Source: Dermanyssus gallinae
Lineage: Eukaryota > Arthropoda > Arachnida > Mesostigmata > Dermanyssidae
Length of the DNA: 64,000 nt
Direction: 5' to 3'
Assembly: GCA_003439945.1 (NCBI GenBank)
Contig: QVRM01000484.1
Location: forward strand, 868,001 to 932,000
Shown here: one piece after another, positions 35,470 through 47,520 of the stretch
How the letters are laid out: the number at the start of each line of letters is the position of its first letter
How positions within the stretch are numbered: the first letter of the stretch is position 1
Notes under the pieces: generated by a model
Seen by the model: only the letters and a program-made list of their open reading frames with translations
Database searches by the model: none
What the model was told of the DNA's origin: nothing
Translations under genes and position numbers: made by a program

Positions 35470-37800
35470 TAAGCCTAACATTGATGCTGATGATGGAATA
35501 TACACAAACATTGTTGTAGAGTTGGTAAATACGTTGTTGTAGAGTACACAAGATACAGGTAACTGGCAGACGATTTATACTGACATTACTAAAAATATTA
35601 TAATTAGTGCTCATTTTAATTGTGATCTGACTAAGCAAATAGCAATGCAAACGATTTTTAAAACAGGTATGAACTTGGGCTAAATAATGAGAATAATTTC
35701 ATGTCCATTGTAATCATTGCAAAGTAGATTTTAGACATCAGCGTGGTTAAAATGTATTGTAAATCCAACCATAAACATACGGATCAGCCGCTTACTTAAC
35801 ACTCATTTACTAGAGCAAGCATTAGAACTAGTCAATGATTGTAAAGATATTAAATGTACAGAAAAAACAATTCGGTAGGCAACCCATATGGCCGGGAAGG
35901 GAAAAATGACACCTCCATGCAAAAACACCAACCGTGGTTCGATAGGGAGTGTCGGCAAATAAAACCTAATATTTGCTGTTAAAGAAACGGAACTCATGGA
36001 ATTATTTGCTAACTTGCTGAAATGAGAAGAGCATTTAAAAACATGAAAAAAGTGAAGAGGCAACATTTTGAAAATGAGCAGCGCATGAGAGTCGCTGAGG
36101 AATGTGTGAAAAGATCATGGCTATTGTTTCATAAACGTCCGCTACCTCCGAACCCACTAATCAACGACGACGATTGGGCGGCCCATTACAAGACTTCTCT
36201 ACAAAGACGTGGTATTGCTACCCCGGTACAATGTGACAGATGATTTTCTGCTATTTAGTGAGGAGAAAATTAAAACCACCATTCGTACTAAACACAACCG
36301 AAAATAGGCGGGGCCGGATTTCATTGTTTATGAGCATATTAAAGCGAACGTTGACATTATATATTCTGTTCTAAAAAAATCAATAATAAATGCTTTTAAC
36401 TGGAACGGATACCCAATGAATGGCGAAATAGTTATCTGCAGCCAATCTTCAAGCGAAAAGGAGACGCTACGGACCCGCAAAACTAGATGGACATTGTTCT
36501 CACAAGCGTCCTATACAAGATCATGACTTCGTTGGTCGTTTAAAGGTTACAAACGATTACGCAGAACAGGATTCCACATGAACAATACGGTTTTACTCCG
36601 ATCAACTGCGGATGCAGTAAAGTTTGTTTTAGAACATGCTACGCCATCGTAACAAGAATATGACATATGCGGCTTTTATCAAATTTCAAGCTGCGTTCGA
36701 TTGTATGCCTAAAAATCGACTTTTCGAGATAGTTAAGCTTAACTTTTCTGTAACAAATGCGATGTTTAATCTACTGCATAACATGTTGCGTTGTAACGCT
36801 ATAACCATTAAATCAAATCAAATCAAATGCACCTTTATTTAGTCAAAGGGGGGAAAAAGCCAACTATGTACTGGAGACCGTCACGTAGAGCGTGGCACAA
36901 GGCGATTCGGCCAGCTCTTTTTTATTTATACTGTGTGTGGCCGGACTAGCAGACCTATTACGGGACCCCAAAGTGCCGCACGTATTTTATGCTGACGAGC
37001 TCGTAATACTGGCAAAATCCCGAGATCACCTGCAGCATTGCTTCAACGCAACAGCAAAACGGTGCAAAGAAAACAGGCTTACCGTAAACATTGCGAAGAC
37101 GAAAGTTCCCGCCTTACCAGAGGAGGGGCATACGCCGCGGCAGACCACCACGTTAAGATCAACTGACAATCTCACAAACTTCAGCCACTTCTCTTACCTC
37201 GGAGTCGTCATAACCCCACGACTCTCTTTAAATCTACATAATAAGGAGAGGCAGGTCAAATCCACAGCTGCAATATTTTTACTTGGTGACTTCCGTGACG
37301 TAGACTTGGGAACCAGCATAAATATATTTCGTACACAAATGTTACCAATAGTAGGTTTCTGCTTGCCCGTGGTTACAACACACCTGACCTAAGCGATATG
37401 AAAAATTTAAACAAAATAAGAGACATTCAACGAATATTGGGCTTACCAAAGAAAAGCGTCAGCAACACTTGCAATGGAGCTTTGTAGAGAACAAGACTTT
37501 AATAGAAGAGTTGGCACTGAAGAAGCTACCCTTCAGTCCACAAGTGTAAGACGACAATTTCATGAGACTAAAAACATGATTTTGTTATTGAAAATTATAG
37601 CAAAGGATTGGCTTTCGTCGTGGCAGGGGTGGAAACGAGCAAAATAATCGTACAGCTATTTGTCGAACCACGTGGCATGGATACCACAATTATATATAAA
37701 ACAAAATTGTCTCTATATTGAAAAGTATGAGTGTAGCTTTTGTCACGTTTTTCTGCTAAGAATGGTGCCAGGTCGCCAATGAATACAAAATAAAGACACA
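35470..37800 (+). pseudogene. Decayed LINE ORF2 of the 2A-LINE family, with nested insertion
   Basis: A plus-strand relative of the element at 59,079-61,814. A broken endonuclease part includes HFNCDLTK (GDFNCDL region) near 35,600 and HQPWFDRECRQIK near 35,930. The frame 36,022-36,243 reads 'CVKRSWLLFHKRPLPPNPLIN' and matches the segment around the TGA of the 59-63 kb copy. The RT then follows in pieces: AAFIKFQAAFDCMPKNR (36,672-36,725, motif A with K for D), QGDSASSFLFILCVAGLADLL (36,895-36,960, motif B) and VFYADELVILAKS (motif C, YADE at 36,988-36,999). The C-terminal region is traceable to about 37,760 ('AICRTTWHGYHN'). Loss of the second catalytic Asp and many stops make it inactive. 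A short foreign LINE tail sits at 36,811-36,853. Confidence 0.82.
36811..36853 (-). mobile_element. Tiny LINE 3'-end insertion nested in another LINE
   Basis: About 43 bp interrupts the RT frame between 'CNAITIK' and 'ANYV', where the related copy at 60 kb reads IIIKNGAHYV. The insert is the minus-strand 3' terminus of the CR1-like family at 23,727-23,775: same 'caccttt-attt-gtcaaaggg' 3' UTR end and the same style of tail, here three TTTGA units. This is a drastically 5'-truncated insertion. Confidence 0.7.
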
Positions 37801-37804
37801 ACTT

Positions 37805-40230
37805 TGTTCGGATATCGTCGTACTGATCAAATCTGACTAAGAGGCTAAGGACTCTTATCCTGGCAGTTATCTGATCTTAACACTTAAATAGGCTTTGCTC
37901 TCATTGCCACGTTTAAACGTGTACTCGCGAATAAATGCGCTGTATATATATATATATATATTCTTAAACAAGTCTAGAGAAATAAGGTAGGACACGACGA
38001 AGTGCCGATCGCTTAAGATTTAAAGAGAGGGTGGCGAACTTACCACGGCCAGGAGAAAGAGAAAAATGAGGGTAAGTAGGTGTAAATAAAGTATAAGAAA
38101 CTTTTTGCTGGGATCTAAAGAGGAGACCAAATCATGATTAGCCAGTGGTACGTTACCTGGGTGTTCAAGGGGGGGCCTGGGGAAGCTGGCACGAAGCGCT
38201 GCCAACAAACATTTAATTTTTTATTGTATTAAATGAGGCCTCGATCTGGTCCTCTGCAATTAGGTGTTATAGATACAGAGCGATGTAACACTCAAAGGCT
38301 AGCGGCAGACCAGGCCTGCATGTCATTTGGACTGTATTGACTGAGCCGGCACTGAACTTCAAACCCTGGTTTGAGAGACCAAATGGAATTATGACCAACC
38401 ACCGTACGCAGTTCCTGATGGGGGACACACTGATTTTAGAGAACGGGATGGCATTGGCACAGCGCCAGGTACTTCTTAGATCCTCTGCAACGACAAGGGT
38501 GCTAACGTGACCCACACGCTGTCTAAGGGATAAAGTCACAGACATAAGAAAACTAGGGCGTCGCTTTGACTGGATCCGTTGACCAAGCGCCATAATAATA
38601 GCCGGGAAACCTATCTGTTTGACACGTTAGTCCCAGAAGCATAAGCTGCCCAATTGTCTAGCGGTGGAATTCTCTATAAGAAGTTTCGCGAGCTTGTTTA
38701 GGATAAATTGCCAATTTTGTCTGCGCTACCAGTTATGCTCCAGAGAATTAAATGGGGAGTAACTCTTATTGGATATTTGAGTCGTGCGCTTGACCTAGAA
38801 GCGTCTTCTAAATGAAATCTTTAAACCGGGTTGTTAAATTGTTTCCCCATAAGCTAGTATACGAGCAAAATAATTTTGCAATATCGTAGCATATGTGCAA
38901 AAGACTAGTCTAAGAAACATCAATAACCAACGCATTTGGTATCAACACGAGACCCAGCGTGACCGTTTTACTTTAACAGCGTATGAGGGCGTGACCCGAA
39001 ACAGCATGCAACATATTAGATAGCCAACGAGAAGAACGAGTTATGCAGCAAGGTACTTCGTTCAGTTTTAATTCTGAGAAAATAATCTAGGTGTTTCAAA
39101 GCCGCTTAATGGCTTTTGACATGCCACGCAGTGATGCTTAAAACCATTTATTTTCGATTAGCGCGTTATGTCTTAAATTGCAGCAGAAGCAGCCGCCGCA
39201 TCGCTTATGGCCAGGTGGGTCGCGGATACATAGGCGTAGCATCGCCGTAGACAACTGTCGGCAGCATTCAGCCAATCGCAAAGAATTCTTCATTCAGCGA
39301 CGATGACAGCGGGAGTTGTGCCGTCGCCGTCTCGACAGGCGGTAGTAGACAAGGCTTTATTGTTCGCGAATATATTGGCTGGTTGGTACTTAATTAGCGG
39401 TTGGTCTGCTAATTTCCTACGCCGATCGGTTAGGCCACGACGAGTTGCGAGGACGCTCGTCACATGCGGCAGCCAGTTCTCCCGCTGGGCTGAGTCCCTC
39501 AGTCTTCTAGTCGACGATCCTCGCCGCTTGACGAGCACTCGATAACATCGACACACGCTTGTGCACACGCCCCACGTCTTTGCTACAACAGGCTCTCAAC
39601 TAGTGATTGGTTTCGCCGACTAGTAAGTACAAGGCCACGTCGGATGAGAAGAAGCGAGTTATGCAATGAGGACCCTAGAAGAAGCAACCTGCTCTGACAC
39701 GTATCGCTATTGCCAGGACGAATTTGTACTTAGCCCATCATTCAGATTAGGTATTTTCGCATTTTAATGTACTGGTCGCAATTGAATAAAACCCAGTTTT
39801 AGTTTGTAATCTGCCATTATGGGAGGACTTTGAGTAATGTGGTTCGGTGTTCCGTTTAGCGTTAAAACAAACTTGTACCTTGTTTGGCAGTCGGGCATCT
39901 TGTACCTCAATAAGAATGAAGACGCAGAAAAGCCACATAGCATTCTATGGCGTATGCCGTTTTCCAATCATATTAATGCCGCTACATCTTGACTTGATCG
40001 GCATTTTGATTGTCCTCGTACAGAGAAGCGAGCCTGTACGTGTGCATGCGCAACCACTATTCCGTCAAATCTTCAGCGAATTACTCTTGACAACGTTTTT
40101 TCAAAAACTGCGATTGCTGTTACTGACTTTTTCATCGATATGAACGACTTCTGTACTTGTAAAATATGGCAAAACACATTTCAACGTAGAGTTTAATATC
40201 TTAAAACTGTTTTTACGTGGAAACGCACAA
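37805..40230. other. No gene recognised; contains a possible dispersed repeat
   Basis: Includes a (TA)n tract at 37,942-37,961 and a 108-codon minus frame (38,593-38,267) without recognisable domain. Around 39,166-39,230 the sequence resembles the first bases of the window. A GC-richer stretch at 39,290-39,560 has opposing frames only. Confidence 0.35.
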
Positions 40231-40232
40231 AG

Positions 40233-40233
<1 letters not shown>

Positions 40234-40270
<37 letters not shown>
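40234..40270. repeat. (TA)n microsatellite
   Basis: About 37 bp of TA, with a second short tract at 40,353-40,371. Confidence 0.95.
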
Positions 40271-40274
<4 letters not shown>

Positions 40275-40379
40275 ATATGCTCACTTTTGTGTGTCTCTAC
40301 GTAAAATAACTTAATCACTTTTTTATCACATTTTACAAGTACAGAAGCTGATGTATATATATATATATATAAACTGTGG

Positions 40380-41230
40380 TGATTCTGATAAAGAAAGGAA
40401 TTCGAGAGTGGGAATTCGATTTGTGTTGTGAGGCTATTTAGGGCGTTAATGAGATTTAATTCGCTATCAGAAAATCAAGTTGATCCGAGTCGGGCGTTTC
40501 CAGTAGTCTGAAATCCGTATCGACCAGGCTTCGTCTTCTCTAACTGGGACTGGCTGGAGCTGGTCTATTGTATGCACTGAGTCCGTCTCGCTCTCTCTCT
40601 CTCTCTCCAAATCTGTTTCTGTTCGATTTATGCGACGGCTGGTTTTCTGTCGGTGTGTGGCCGTGAGGCCGTGTGTGTATGTGCTTCTGTGGGAGTGTGT
40701 GGGGGTGTATCTGTGAACGAGGAGCAGCAATTGTGCCGGCCGAGCAATGCCATGCTGTACGCTGACAGACGAGAGCGACCACCCGACGGCCACCAACCAG
40801 TATTCGAGGCGCAGACAGGAACGTTCGCTTGTGGTAGCATGTTGTTTTCATGTTGCCCGGCCGGCGTTCGTTGTGTACGACTCTGTCCATTGGCGAGGTA
40901 TCGGCTTTCGATCGTTTGTCAGCTAGCAGTGGCGGTGGGGGGTGGCGGCCGCCGTCCTGAAGGCGGTGGCCATCGAACCCCGGAGAGAGGCCCGAGAGAC
41001 AGGCGAGCACTGATGCACCGAGAGCGCCGTCCTGCTCGAATGTCCACGCCTGAAGCCGAGGCCCTCCGGGGGCCGTAGAGAAGACAACAGTAGCAGTGGC
41101 GTCGGCGACTTTGAGCTACATCTGTTTCGCCAATACTGCACCGTTCCAGCGTTCCAACGTTCGCGCTGGCAAACGTTGGACGAAAGCGATTGAAATGGGC
41201 ACGCTACCGTTGGCTCTATAATGGCCAGTA
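40380..41230. other. GC-richer low-complexity block, no gene supported
   Basis: A (TC)n run near 40,590-40,607 is followed by GT-rich then GC-rich sequence. Frames of 100-160 codons are open on both strands simultaneously, the signature of biased composition. No domain recognised. Confidence 0.35.
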
Positions 41231-41232
41231 AA

Positions 41233-41422
41233 GACAACAACAACAACAACAACAACAAAAAAACAACAACAACAAAACAACAACAAAACAACAACAACGA
41301 CAACAACAACGACGACAACAACAACCACAACAACAACAACCACAACAACAACAACACCAACATCAACAACTTCACCAACACCAACATCAACACGTTCACC
41401 ACCACCAACAACAACAACGTCA
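41233..41422. repeat. (CAA)n-type triplet repeat
   Basis: About 190 bp of CAA with AAC, GAC and CAC variants. It encodes poly-Asn/Thr/Gln on the plus strand and poly-Val/Leu on the minus strand; both are artefacts of the repeat. Confidence 0.95.
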
Positions 41423-41599
41423 ACGAACGTCACCAACAAACACTTTTTAATGTTATCCTTTTACCGTTTAGAGTAGAAAACCTACACTTAGAGATAGTGC
41501 AGAAGTGTTCACTGATTGTTGTGAAGGACTTTCTTTATCGAATTGGCCCACCAGAACAATATATGGTGGCTAAACAGAATCACTTCTCGTAGCCTAAAC

Positions 41600-41869
41600 G
41601 CAGTTGGGGGTTTCAGACCAGCAAGCTAACGGTAGTCGTCACAAGAACTAGATTCCAAACACTCCCGCGTCTTTGGTTTGTTTGGGTGGTCTCGCAAGGC
41701 TTGTCAACAACAGTTCAGAAAAGCTTTGTACAATACCGACTATAAATTATTGTAGACGGCAAATGTATTATTAAAATATAGTACATGTAGTCAAACATAG
41801 ACAGTTACAGAAAAGTAGAAATAACCGTGTCTGCAAGCGACCGCCATCATCAATAACTTACTTAAGACA

Positions 41870-41902
<33 letters not shown>

Positions 41903-43560
41903 ATGCTTGAATGATTTTTTAAAATAAAAACCTTGAAAGAAATAGAAATATCTCGAAAGCTAGATTTAATGTTTACAACAAGGTGCAGGAGCAAGGAATT
42001 ATTCGTCATCAGGCGGATGTAGTGATGTTACATAGTTACCTATTAGTATGTTTCATTTGCCATCATAATAAAAGCAGAATAAATATACATGCCTTAAAAT
42101 GCAAAATACCATAATTACGCCAAATATCTACAGTATTTTCCATATACCCTAAGCCTATAACGTTTAGTAACCGAAAGCGATTATGTATTTTCAAAACTAC
42201 CGGCATAAAGCGGAATAACATTTTCGGTTGTGAGTAAAGTCTATTCCTTTAAAATTTCACACCTTGTCACTATTAACTAAAGGTACCTCCAATATAAGAG
42301 CAATTGCGGTCTGCCAGTGAATTATTTCTGATATGGCTAATAAACAGCATGATAAATCATGTAAACATGACTGTCATTGGACAAGCCAGAATATGTTATT
42401 AGAAAATAATTTCTTAGTAGTTTTTATTAATAATGTGGGATTTAAGAACGTCGCAGTCGATTTCAAAGCCTAGACGAAGCATTTTTTTAATTTGTTATTG
42501 GCGATTTACACTTTTGAATAAATCAATGAGGAAAGAAAATTGCAGTTGAATTGTATTTTTTCTCAATTTGTGATCCCAGAAATTTTATAACACTGCCTCT
42601 CCGGTGTACCTTCCATCTAAACAAATATGGTGCACTACTGATTACTTTATGTTTCTCAAGTTCGTGATTTGAGCTTTATGTACATTAAATTAGTCAGTAT
42701 ATATTGAACGAGTGTTATCAAGAATAAGGTCACCGCCTTAATGCAATGGTGTGTGGACCAGTGCAGTCTTCAAAATACCCGTAAAAGCTCTTTCGACAAT
42801 TTTATCGGATGCTATAGACAAGCAAAGGTTAGCACTATTGTTAACACTTTGCAGGGATTCAGATTGCAGGGAACTGTTCCCTTAGCTAAACCTGTCTCGT
42901 TTCTTGATTGTTTTCTTTCAACCCATTCGTCAGGTGTCGCACCGCACTAAATAGATAATTTGCTGAATTATTACATTCAGTTATTTGTTAGTGCCCTGTA
43001 GAATCGTTTAAGTAGAACTTCTTATTACATGAAGTGAATATACGGTTAACATTTTTTTACTGAGTAAGGGCCTATGAAGAGCTTACAAACCTAAATGCAG
43101 ATTATTGCGGAGATGTGATCTTACGAATGAATAGTTTGCACTGCAGGCAATGAAGCATTTGACGGCAAACAGAACATCCGCATTCAATTTCCACTTCTGG
43201 CCCGCCAGCAGATGTTTTTACCCTAACTACAGGCGGTTGGAACTAGCCGACGTAATAAATTAAGAGGGGCTGGCTGCAGAGTTCGGCACTCTGGTTAACT
43301 TTAATGCTCTGATTATAGCTTGAGCTCCCCAGTTTAAAGTTCTTGGACCTCCTTATTTTAGGGCGGCTGGTTTATTCTTTGGGTTGGATCTATTTACTTG
43401 CAAGCAATGCCCATCAAGAATAAAAGAGATATCTAGCGAAGTAAAGGGCGCCAGGTCTTGTCAGCGTCCCATATATAGACGTATCTAACTGTGTACTGAG
43501 TATATTCGTGTATCCGTGTGCGGTTTTTTTCTTTAATACTGTTTAGTATGAGTAGTATTA
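41600..43560. other. No gene recognised
   Basis: AT-rich, with a (TA)n tract at 41,877-41,902. No supported feature. Confidence 0.4.
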
Positions 43561-43727
43561 TTATTATTTTATATATACATGTGTGTGTATAAAAGCAATA
43601 CATGGAAACCGGGCATTGTCTCGGGAAATAGCGCGGTGCAACAGCAGAGAGTTCGTCCAGAAACGGAGCCTCACAGCAAAAAAAAGAACTACAGTAGAAT
43701 TCGGCAATAGCCACCGCCTCGGTGCTC

Positions 43728-43884
43728 TATATAACTCGAACGCACCCGGGCTACTTGGCGGCGTTAGCGGCGGAAGGGGCACCGCCGACCAAAGGAGGGA
43801 AGTCGTTTTGTCGGTGAAAGGAAACCAGAGAGGAGAAAGCGGTCGTCTGCGAAAACGGATAGTCTAAACAAGAACAGAGTAAGT
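43728..43884 (+). promoter_or_regulatory. Speculative TATA box followed by a splice-donor-like site
   Basis: TATATAA at 43,728-43,734 lies in a GC-richer island (about 43,600-44,170). A donor-like AGA|GTAAGT has its GT at 43,879. The arrangement could mark a promoter and first exon, but both motifs are short and the surrounding plus frame (43,583-43,867) encodes nothing recognisable. Confidence 0.15.
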
Positions 43885-44238
43885 GAAACTGCCAGTAAGG
43901 CGGGGACAGAGACCCAGCAGGAAGCGAGAGAAAGGGAGGCCTGGAAGCATATAATAGGTAGGGCGAGAGTCTATGCCTCGGGGGCGATTACGCCTCGATG
44001 AAGAAGAAGCTGAAGAAACACGCCAAGAAAACAACAGACGGGATGGACAAAAGAGAGATCCGCTATCTGCGTGCGGCTGAGTACACGCGGCCGCGCTGCT
44101 AGTGACCAACGGCCACCACCACATCAACATCAGAACCTGGTCACCACCACTTCTTTTTGGCACCAATGAAGTGTGTGTGTGGCCTGCAAATAGAAGAGAA
44201 AAATTAGATCATGTTTCGTCTCGAAATTGATTGTAATT

Positions 44239-44241
<3 letters not shown>

Positions 44242-44292
<51 letters not shown>
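44242..44292. repeat. (TA)n microsatellite
   Basis: About 51 bp of TA. Confidence 0.95.
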
Positions 44293-44296
<4 letters not shown>

Positions 44297-44299
44297 AAA

Positions 44300-45200
44300 G
44301 TCTTTTGGTAAGAAAGTTGAAATGTAAGGCAATGTTTTATTTATCGGCATAGTTTTATGAAAGCTCTCCAGATATAGTCTAGTGCTACACATTCGAGACC
44401 CTGTTCCAAAGACTTGAAACTGCAACAAACAGTGCTTTACTAATATATTGAATCAAGTACACGGGCTATAAACATTTAAGTGTAAATGCCGCATTCATAA
44501 TGCCGTTTATAGAAGTGCACGTCCATGAAAAAAGTTTAAAGACGTCTGGCATTTTCTGGAAGAGCCATCTTTTTTAAAAATTGGTTAACGCTTGGGTAAC
44601 GATTAAATTGTTTTTCATACAACAGAGGATCTATATGGAGAAAAACAGTCGCTTTTAATTACTCGATTAAATTATATTACAGCAACCTAGCCTCTCCTAG
44701 CTTAAGTATTCCGTAAGCTCAGAACCGGGTTCTCATGCATTTTCCTCTATAGCAGTAGCATAATATCTTAACTGTTCAGTGGCTGAGTATTCCAATGATA
44801 GTTCTACTGAGGAAGGTGAGTTTTGTCACCAGTTTAGATTACCTGTTCCTGACTCGACATGTGTCGAGCCCTCTGGCGTGGTGCATTCGCGTGTGCCTTG
44901 CGCAAAATTCGAAACGTTTGTGGTCAAATCTGGACAAATTGAAGATTCACAAACAACATCACAAATGCGATTTTATGTTGTCTACCGGTTCTCCAATTTC
45001 TGCGGATCGTGAGTGTAATTGAAAACCATTAATTATTTATTATTAATCACCTTTCGGTATTGTTGATTACATTACACGTATTCATTAAATTTCCGGAAAC
45101 GGCATTCGTTTCCGTTAATCTTGGGCATATATAAAATATGTTGTATATTATTATGGTTTATTAACACTCAGGTTGGGTAAAATTATAAACATATACATCA
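44300..45200. other. No gene recognised
   Basis: AT-rich; two overlapping 75-codon plus frames at 44,779-45,022 have no recognised content. A short stretch near 44,872-44,895 resembles part of the SINE-like region at 12,373. Confidence 0.35.
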
Positions 45201-45207
45201 GACACAG

Positions 45208-45300
45208 GCGGCGTGGTATCTATCGCACTGGGCAGAGCGCCTCGTGCACCTGCAACAATCCTGAGGATCGTGGAATTCTTCCGTGCTACATAACACGTGA
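45208..45300 (+). mobile_element. Weak tRNA-derived SINE candidate
   Basis: TATCGCACTGGGCAGAGCGC (45,220-45,240 region) closely resembles the D-arm and A-box part of a tRNA, and GAGGATCGTGGAATTCTTCC lies about 45 bp downstream where a B box would be, though degenerate. No acceptor stem, so not a functional tRNA. Confidence 0.3.
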
Positions 45301-45399
45301 TGAAACCCGTGGGTTGCAAACGCCGTAGTTAAATGTCTGCCCTTATATCACGCTGCTCGCCAGGCCGTGCTTGTCATCGCTACCGTATTATATATTCCT

Positions 45400-47070
45400 A
45401 AATCGATTCCCTTCAATTTTTCCGTCCACTTCAAAGTATAAGCCTCAAACGCTTTCGTCCTAGGTAAACCCCATTGAAGTTGTAATTCCTGTGTGATTAA
45501 ACTCCCCCCTCTAAGATATGAACTATTCTATTCTTACTTGAATTGGCTAAACCCAAAACCCGTTTCATAAAGAAAAATCTGGTCTGCTTCTCCCAATTTT
45601 TCTCATATAAGTGATATACCGAAGGTTGCTATTGGTTCTATTTTAATTTTGAAAAGAGCGGAGGCGGTATGTATTTACAACATTTGCGGGCTCTTAATTG
45701 CTGCTGCCGCTCGGATTGCTTTTCCCACTCTGCCTTCTAAATGTCTTCAGAAACTGCTACCATTCGACGTTATAGTGACACCCAGATAAGTAAATTTATT
45801 TACAAATTGTACTACATTGCCCCTAGCTCGAATAGTGTCGTTTTTTGCTAATCGACCCCCCCGTCGAAACTTAACTGCTATTGTTTTGTGCCAGTTTATG
45901 TTAAGCCCCATCTCGTCCATATAATCAATTATTTGTCCCAGTCCCTGTTTAACCCTAAATAGACTCCTCCCATAGATTACAATATCATCTGCATACATCA
46001 GAGTACTTGCCTACTCTCGAGTCCACCCCTGTCTCACCCGGTTGGGTAGCCCTCCCAATAATACCGAAAAAAGCAAAGTCCGTCTCCTTGAGCCACGCTG
46101 GTAGTTTGCTTTACTGTTCCCACAATCCCTATACCGTTGTCGATGCATACTATGCTCTCCCTGAGGATGGCCCCCAACATTTTTAACAGCTAATTCGGAC
46201 CTCCCTCCAAGGCTAGCTTCTCCATAATTATGTTATCTCGGCGCTAGGTCAAAGGCGGCTTTAAGATCTATAAATACCGCATATAACGGTCTTCGTGGCT
46301 CGGCTAGAGTTTCCCAAATCTCTGCTAGCAATTGGCGCAGGGCCGTATGGGTCGACTTGGATTTTCTAAAGCCGTATTGTTCTTCTGGTACTGCGTTTCT
46401 GGTTTCTAGGAAGTGCTCAAGTCGATCTGATATTATCCCCGAGAATATCTTATAGGGGCAACTCTTAAGTGTTATTTCCCTCCAAGCTTCCGGCTCTGTT
46501 TCTATGCTCTTCCCTTTAGGTATAACAATAAGAGTATTTTCTTTCCACGCTTTAGGCATTTTCCCGGACTTTAGGCATTCATCGAATAGAGCTTTCCAGC
46601 ATGGCGCCAGTGCCAACGTTTGCTTTAAATGTTAATTTCTCATCATATCGTTTCCGGCCGCTTTACTTCTAGGCGCTCTTTCAATTGCGCTGACAACGTC
46701 TTCGATTGTGACCTCGCGAACAACCCATTCCCGTGCAAGCTCTGTGTCTTTGTCCCAAGGCCCATTGTATAATATTATTTATTTTGGAGTGGTGTCGACT
46801 CCCTGTAGCATGCTAGCAAAGTGCTTAATCAGTCTCTCAGTCTCCACTGGGCACTGCTGTTTTCTTTTATGCTTTAGCCATTTGTGCGGATGTTCCTCTG
46901 CCTCTCGTAACAACTTCCACTCCCGGCTTGCCCAGGACTTCTGTTTCGCTTCCTTGTCTGTCATGTGCGTCATTTTCTTTACCATTATAGCAAACGGCTC
47001 ATTACCGGATGTAAGTATGTTGTATATGCATCTCCGGAAGTTGTCAGCGATCTAACGCCTAGATAGCTGG
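45400..47070 (-). pseudogene. Decayed LINE ORF2 (RT), family related to 51-55 kb
   Basis: Minus-strand segments in order. First, about 47,065-46,779 has 'KMTHMTDKEAKQKSWASREWKLLREAEEHP', the basic linker before the RT. The frame 46,616-46,233 has TLIVIPKGKS, 'ILSCPYKIF'-like text, EEQYGFRKSKSTHTALRQ and YAVFIDLKAAFDLAPR (motif A). A broken stretch at about 46,230-46,000 carries motif B. The frame 45,998-45,747 has MYADDIVIYG (YADD at 45,984-45,995), 'LNINWHKTIAVKFRRGGR' and FTYLGVTITSNGSSF. The catalytic aspartates seen are intact, but frameshifts and stops disable it. It abuts the C-terminal remnant of the nested host LINE on its right. Confidence 0.8.
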
Positions 47071-47074
47071 CGCT

Positions 47075-47171
47075 GACCGACATGGGTCATGATGATATTT
47101 GGTACAGACAAGGTCGCAAAATTTGCAGCAACACTCATCGGAAGGGTTATGGAACCCAGTGCGGTTTCACA
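47075..47171 (-). pseudogene. Host LINE, piece 3 of 3 (C-terminal zinc knuckle)
   Basis: The minus strand reads 'TGFHNPSDECCCKFCDLVCTKYHH', matching 'AGFHEPKEDCRYRRCGGPCPLYH' in the LINE at 51,306-51,668. It continues in the same frame from the piece ending at 50,671 (YSVHGFHHKL) once the R1-like element and one 9-bp duplication are removed. One codon (Cys in the relative) is TGA. Confidence 0.78.
47163..47171. repeat. Target-site duplication of the R1-like LINE, left copy
   Basis: GGTTTCACA, repeated exactly at 50,671-50,679. Confidence 0.85.
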
Positions 47172-47520
47172 TTTTTTTTTTTTTTTTTTGTTCTGGGAGG
47201 TTTCGGTAATGCATGATGCACATGCGCCACTAGCAGCCTGCGTGACTAGTGTGAGACTTGCAAACCCACTAAACCCGGATTCCTCCCCACCCCCCCAGGC
47301 TCGGTATTACTTTGGCATTACATCGAAACCGTGGGAGAGGCGTCCCTGCCGTTCTCCTTCAATCAGCTCTATCCCTGACTATCATCCCGCATGTCTACCT
47401 GCGGTTGGATAGGGGGATGCCATTTTGTAATCCGTCCTGTGAGGGTGCGTCGAGACCATGAGGGCCTGGCTGCTCCCCCCTCCCTCCCCCCTCCCTCGGC
47501 TCCTCGTCTCGACCACTCTC

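Noticed and set aside
40467..41440. Frames of 100-166 codons on both strands
   Set aside because: Simultaneously open because of GT/GC-rich low complexity; no motif.
41221..41592. Poly-Asn/Thr/Gln protein and its poly-Val antisense
   Set aside because: Produced by the CAA triplet repeat.
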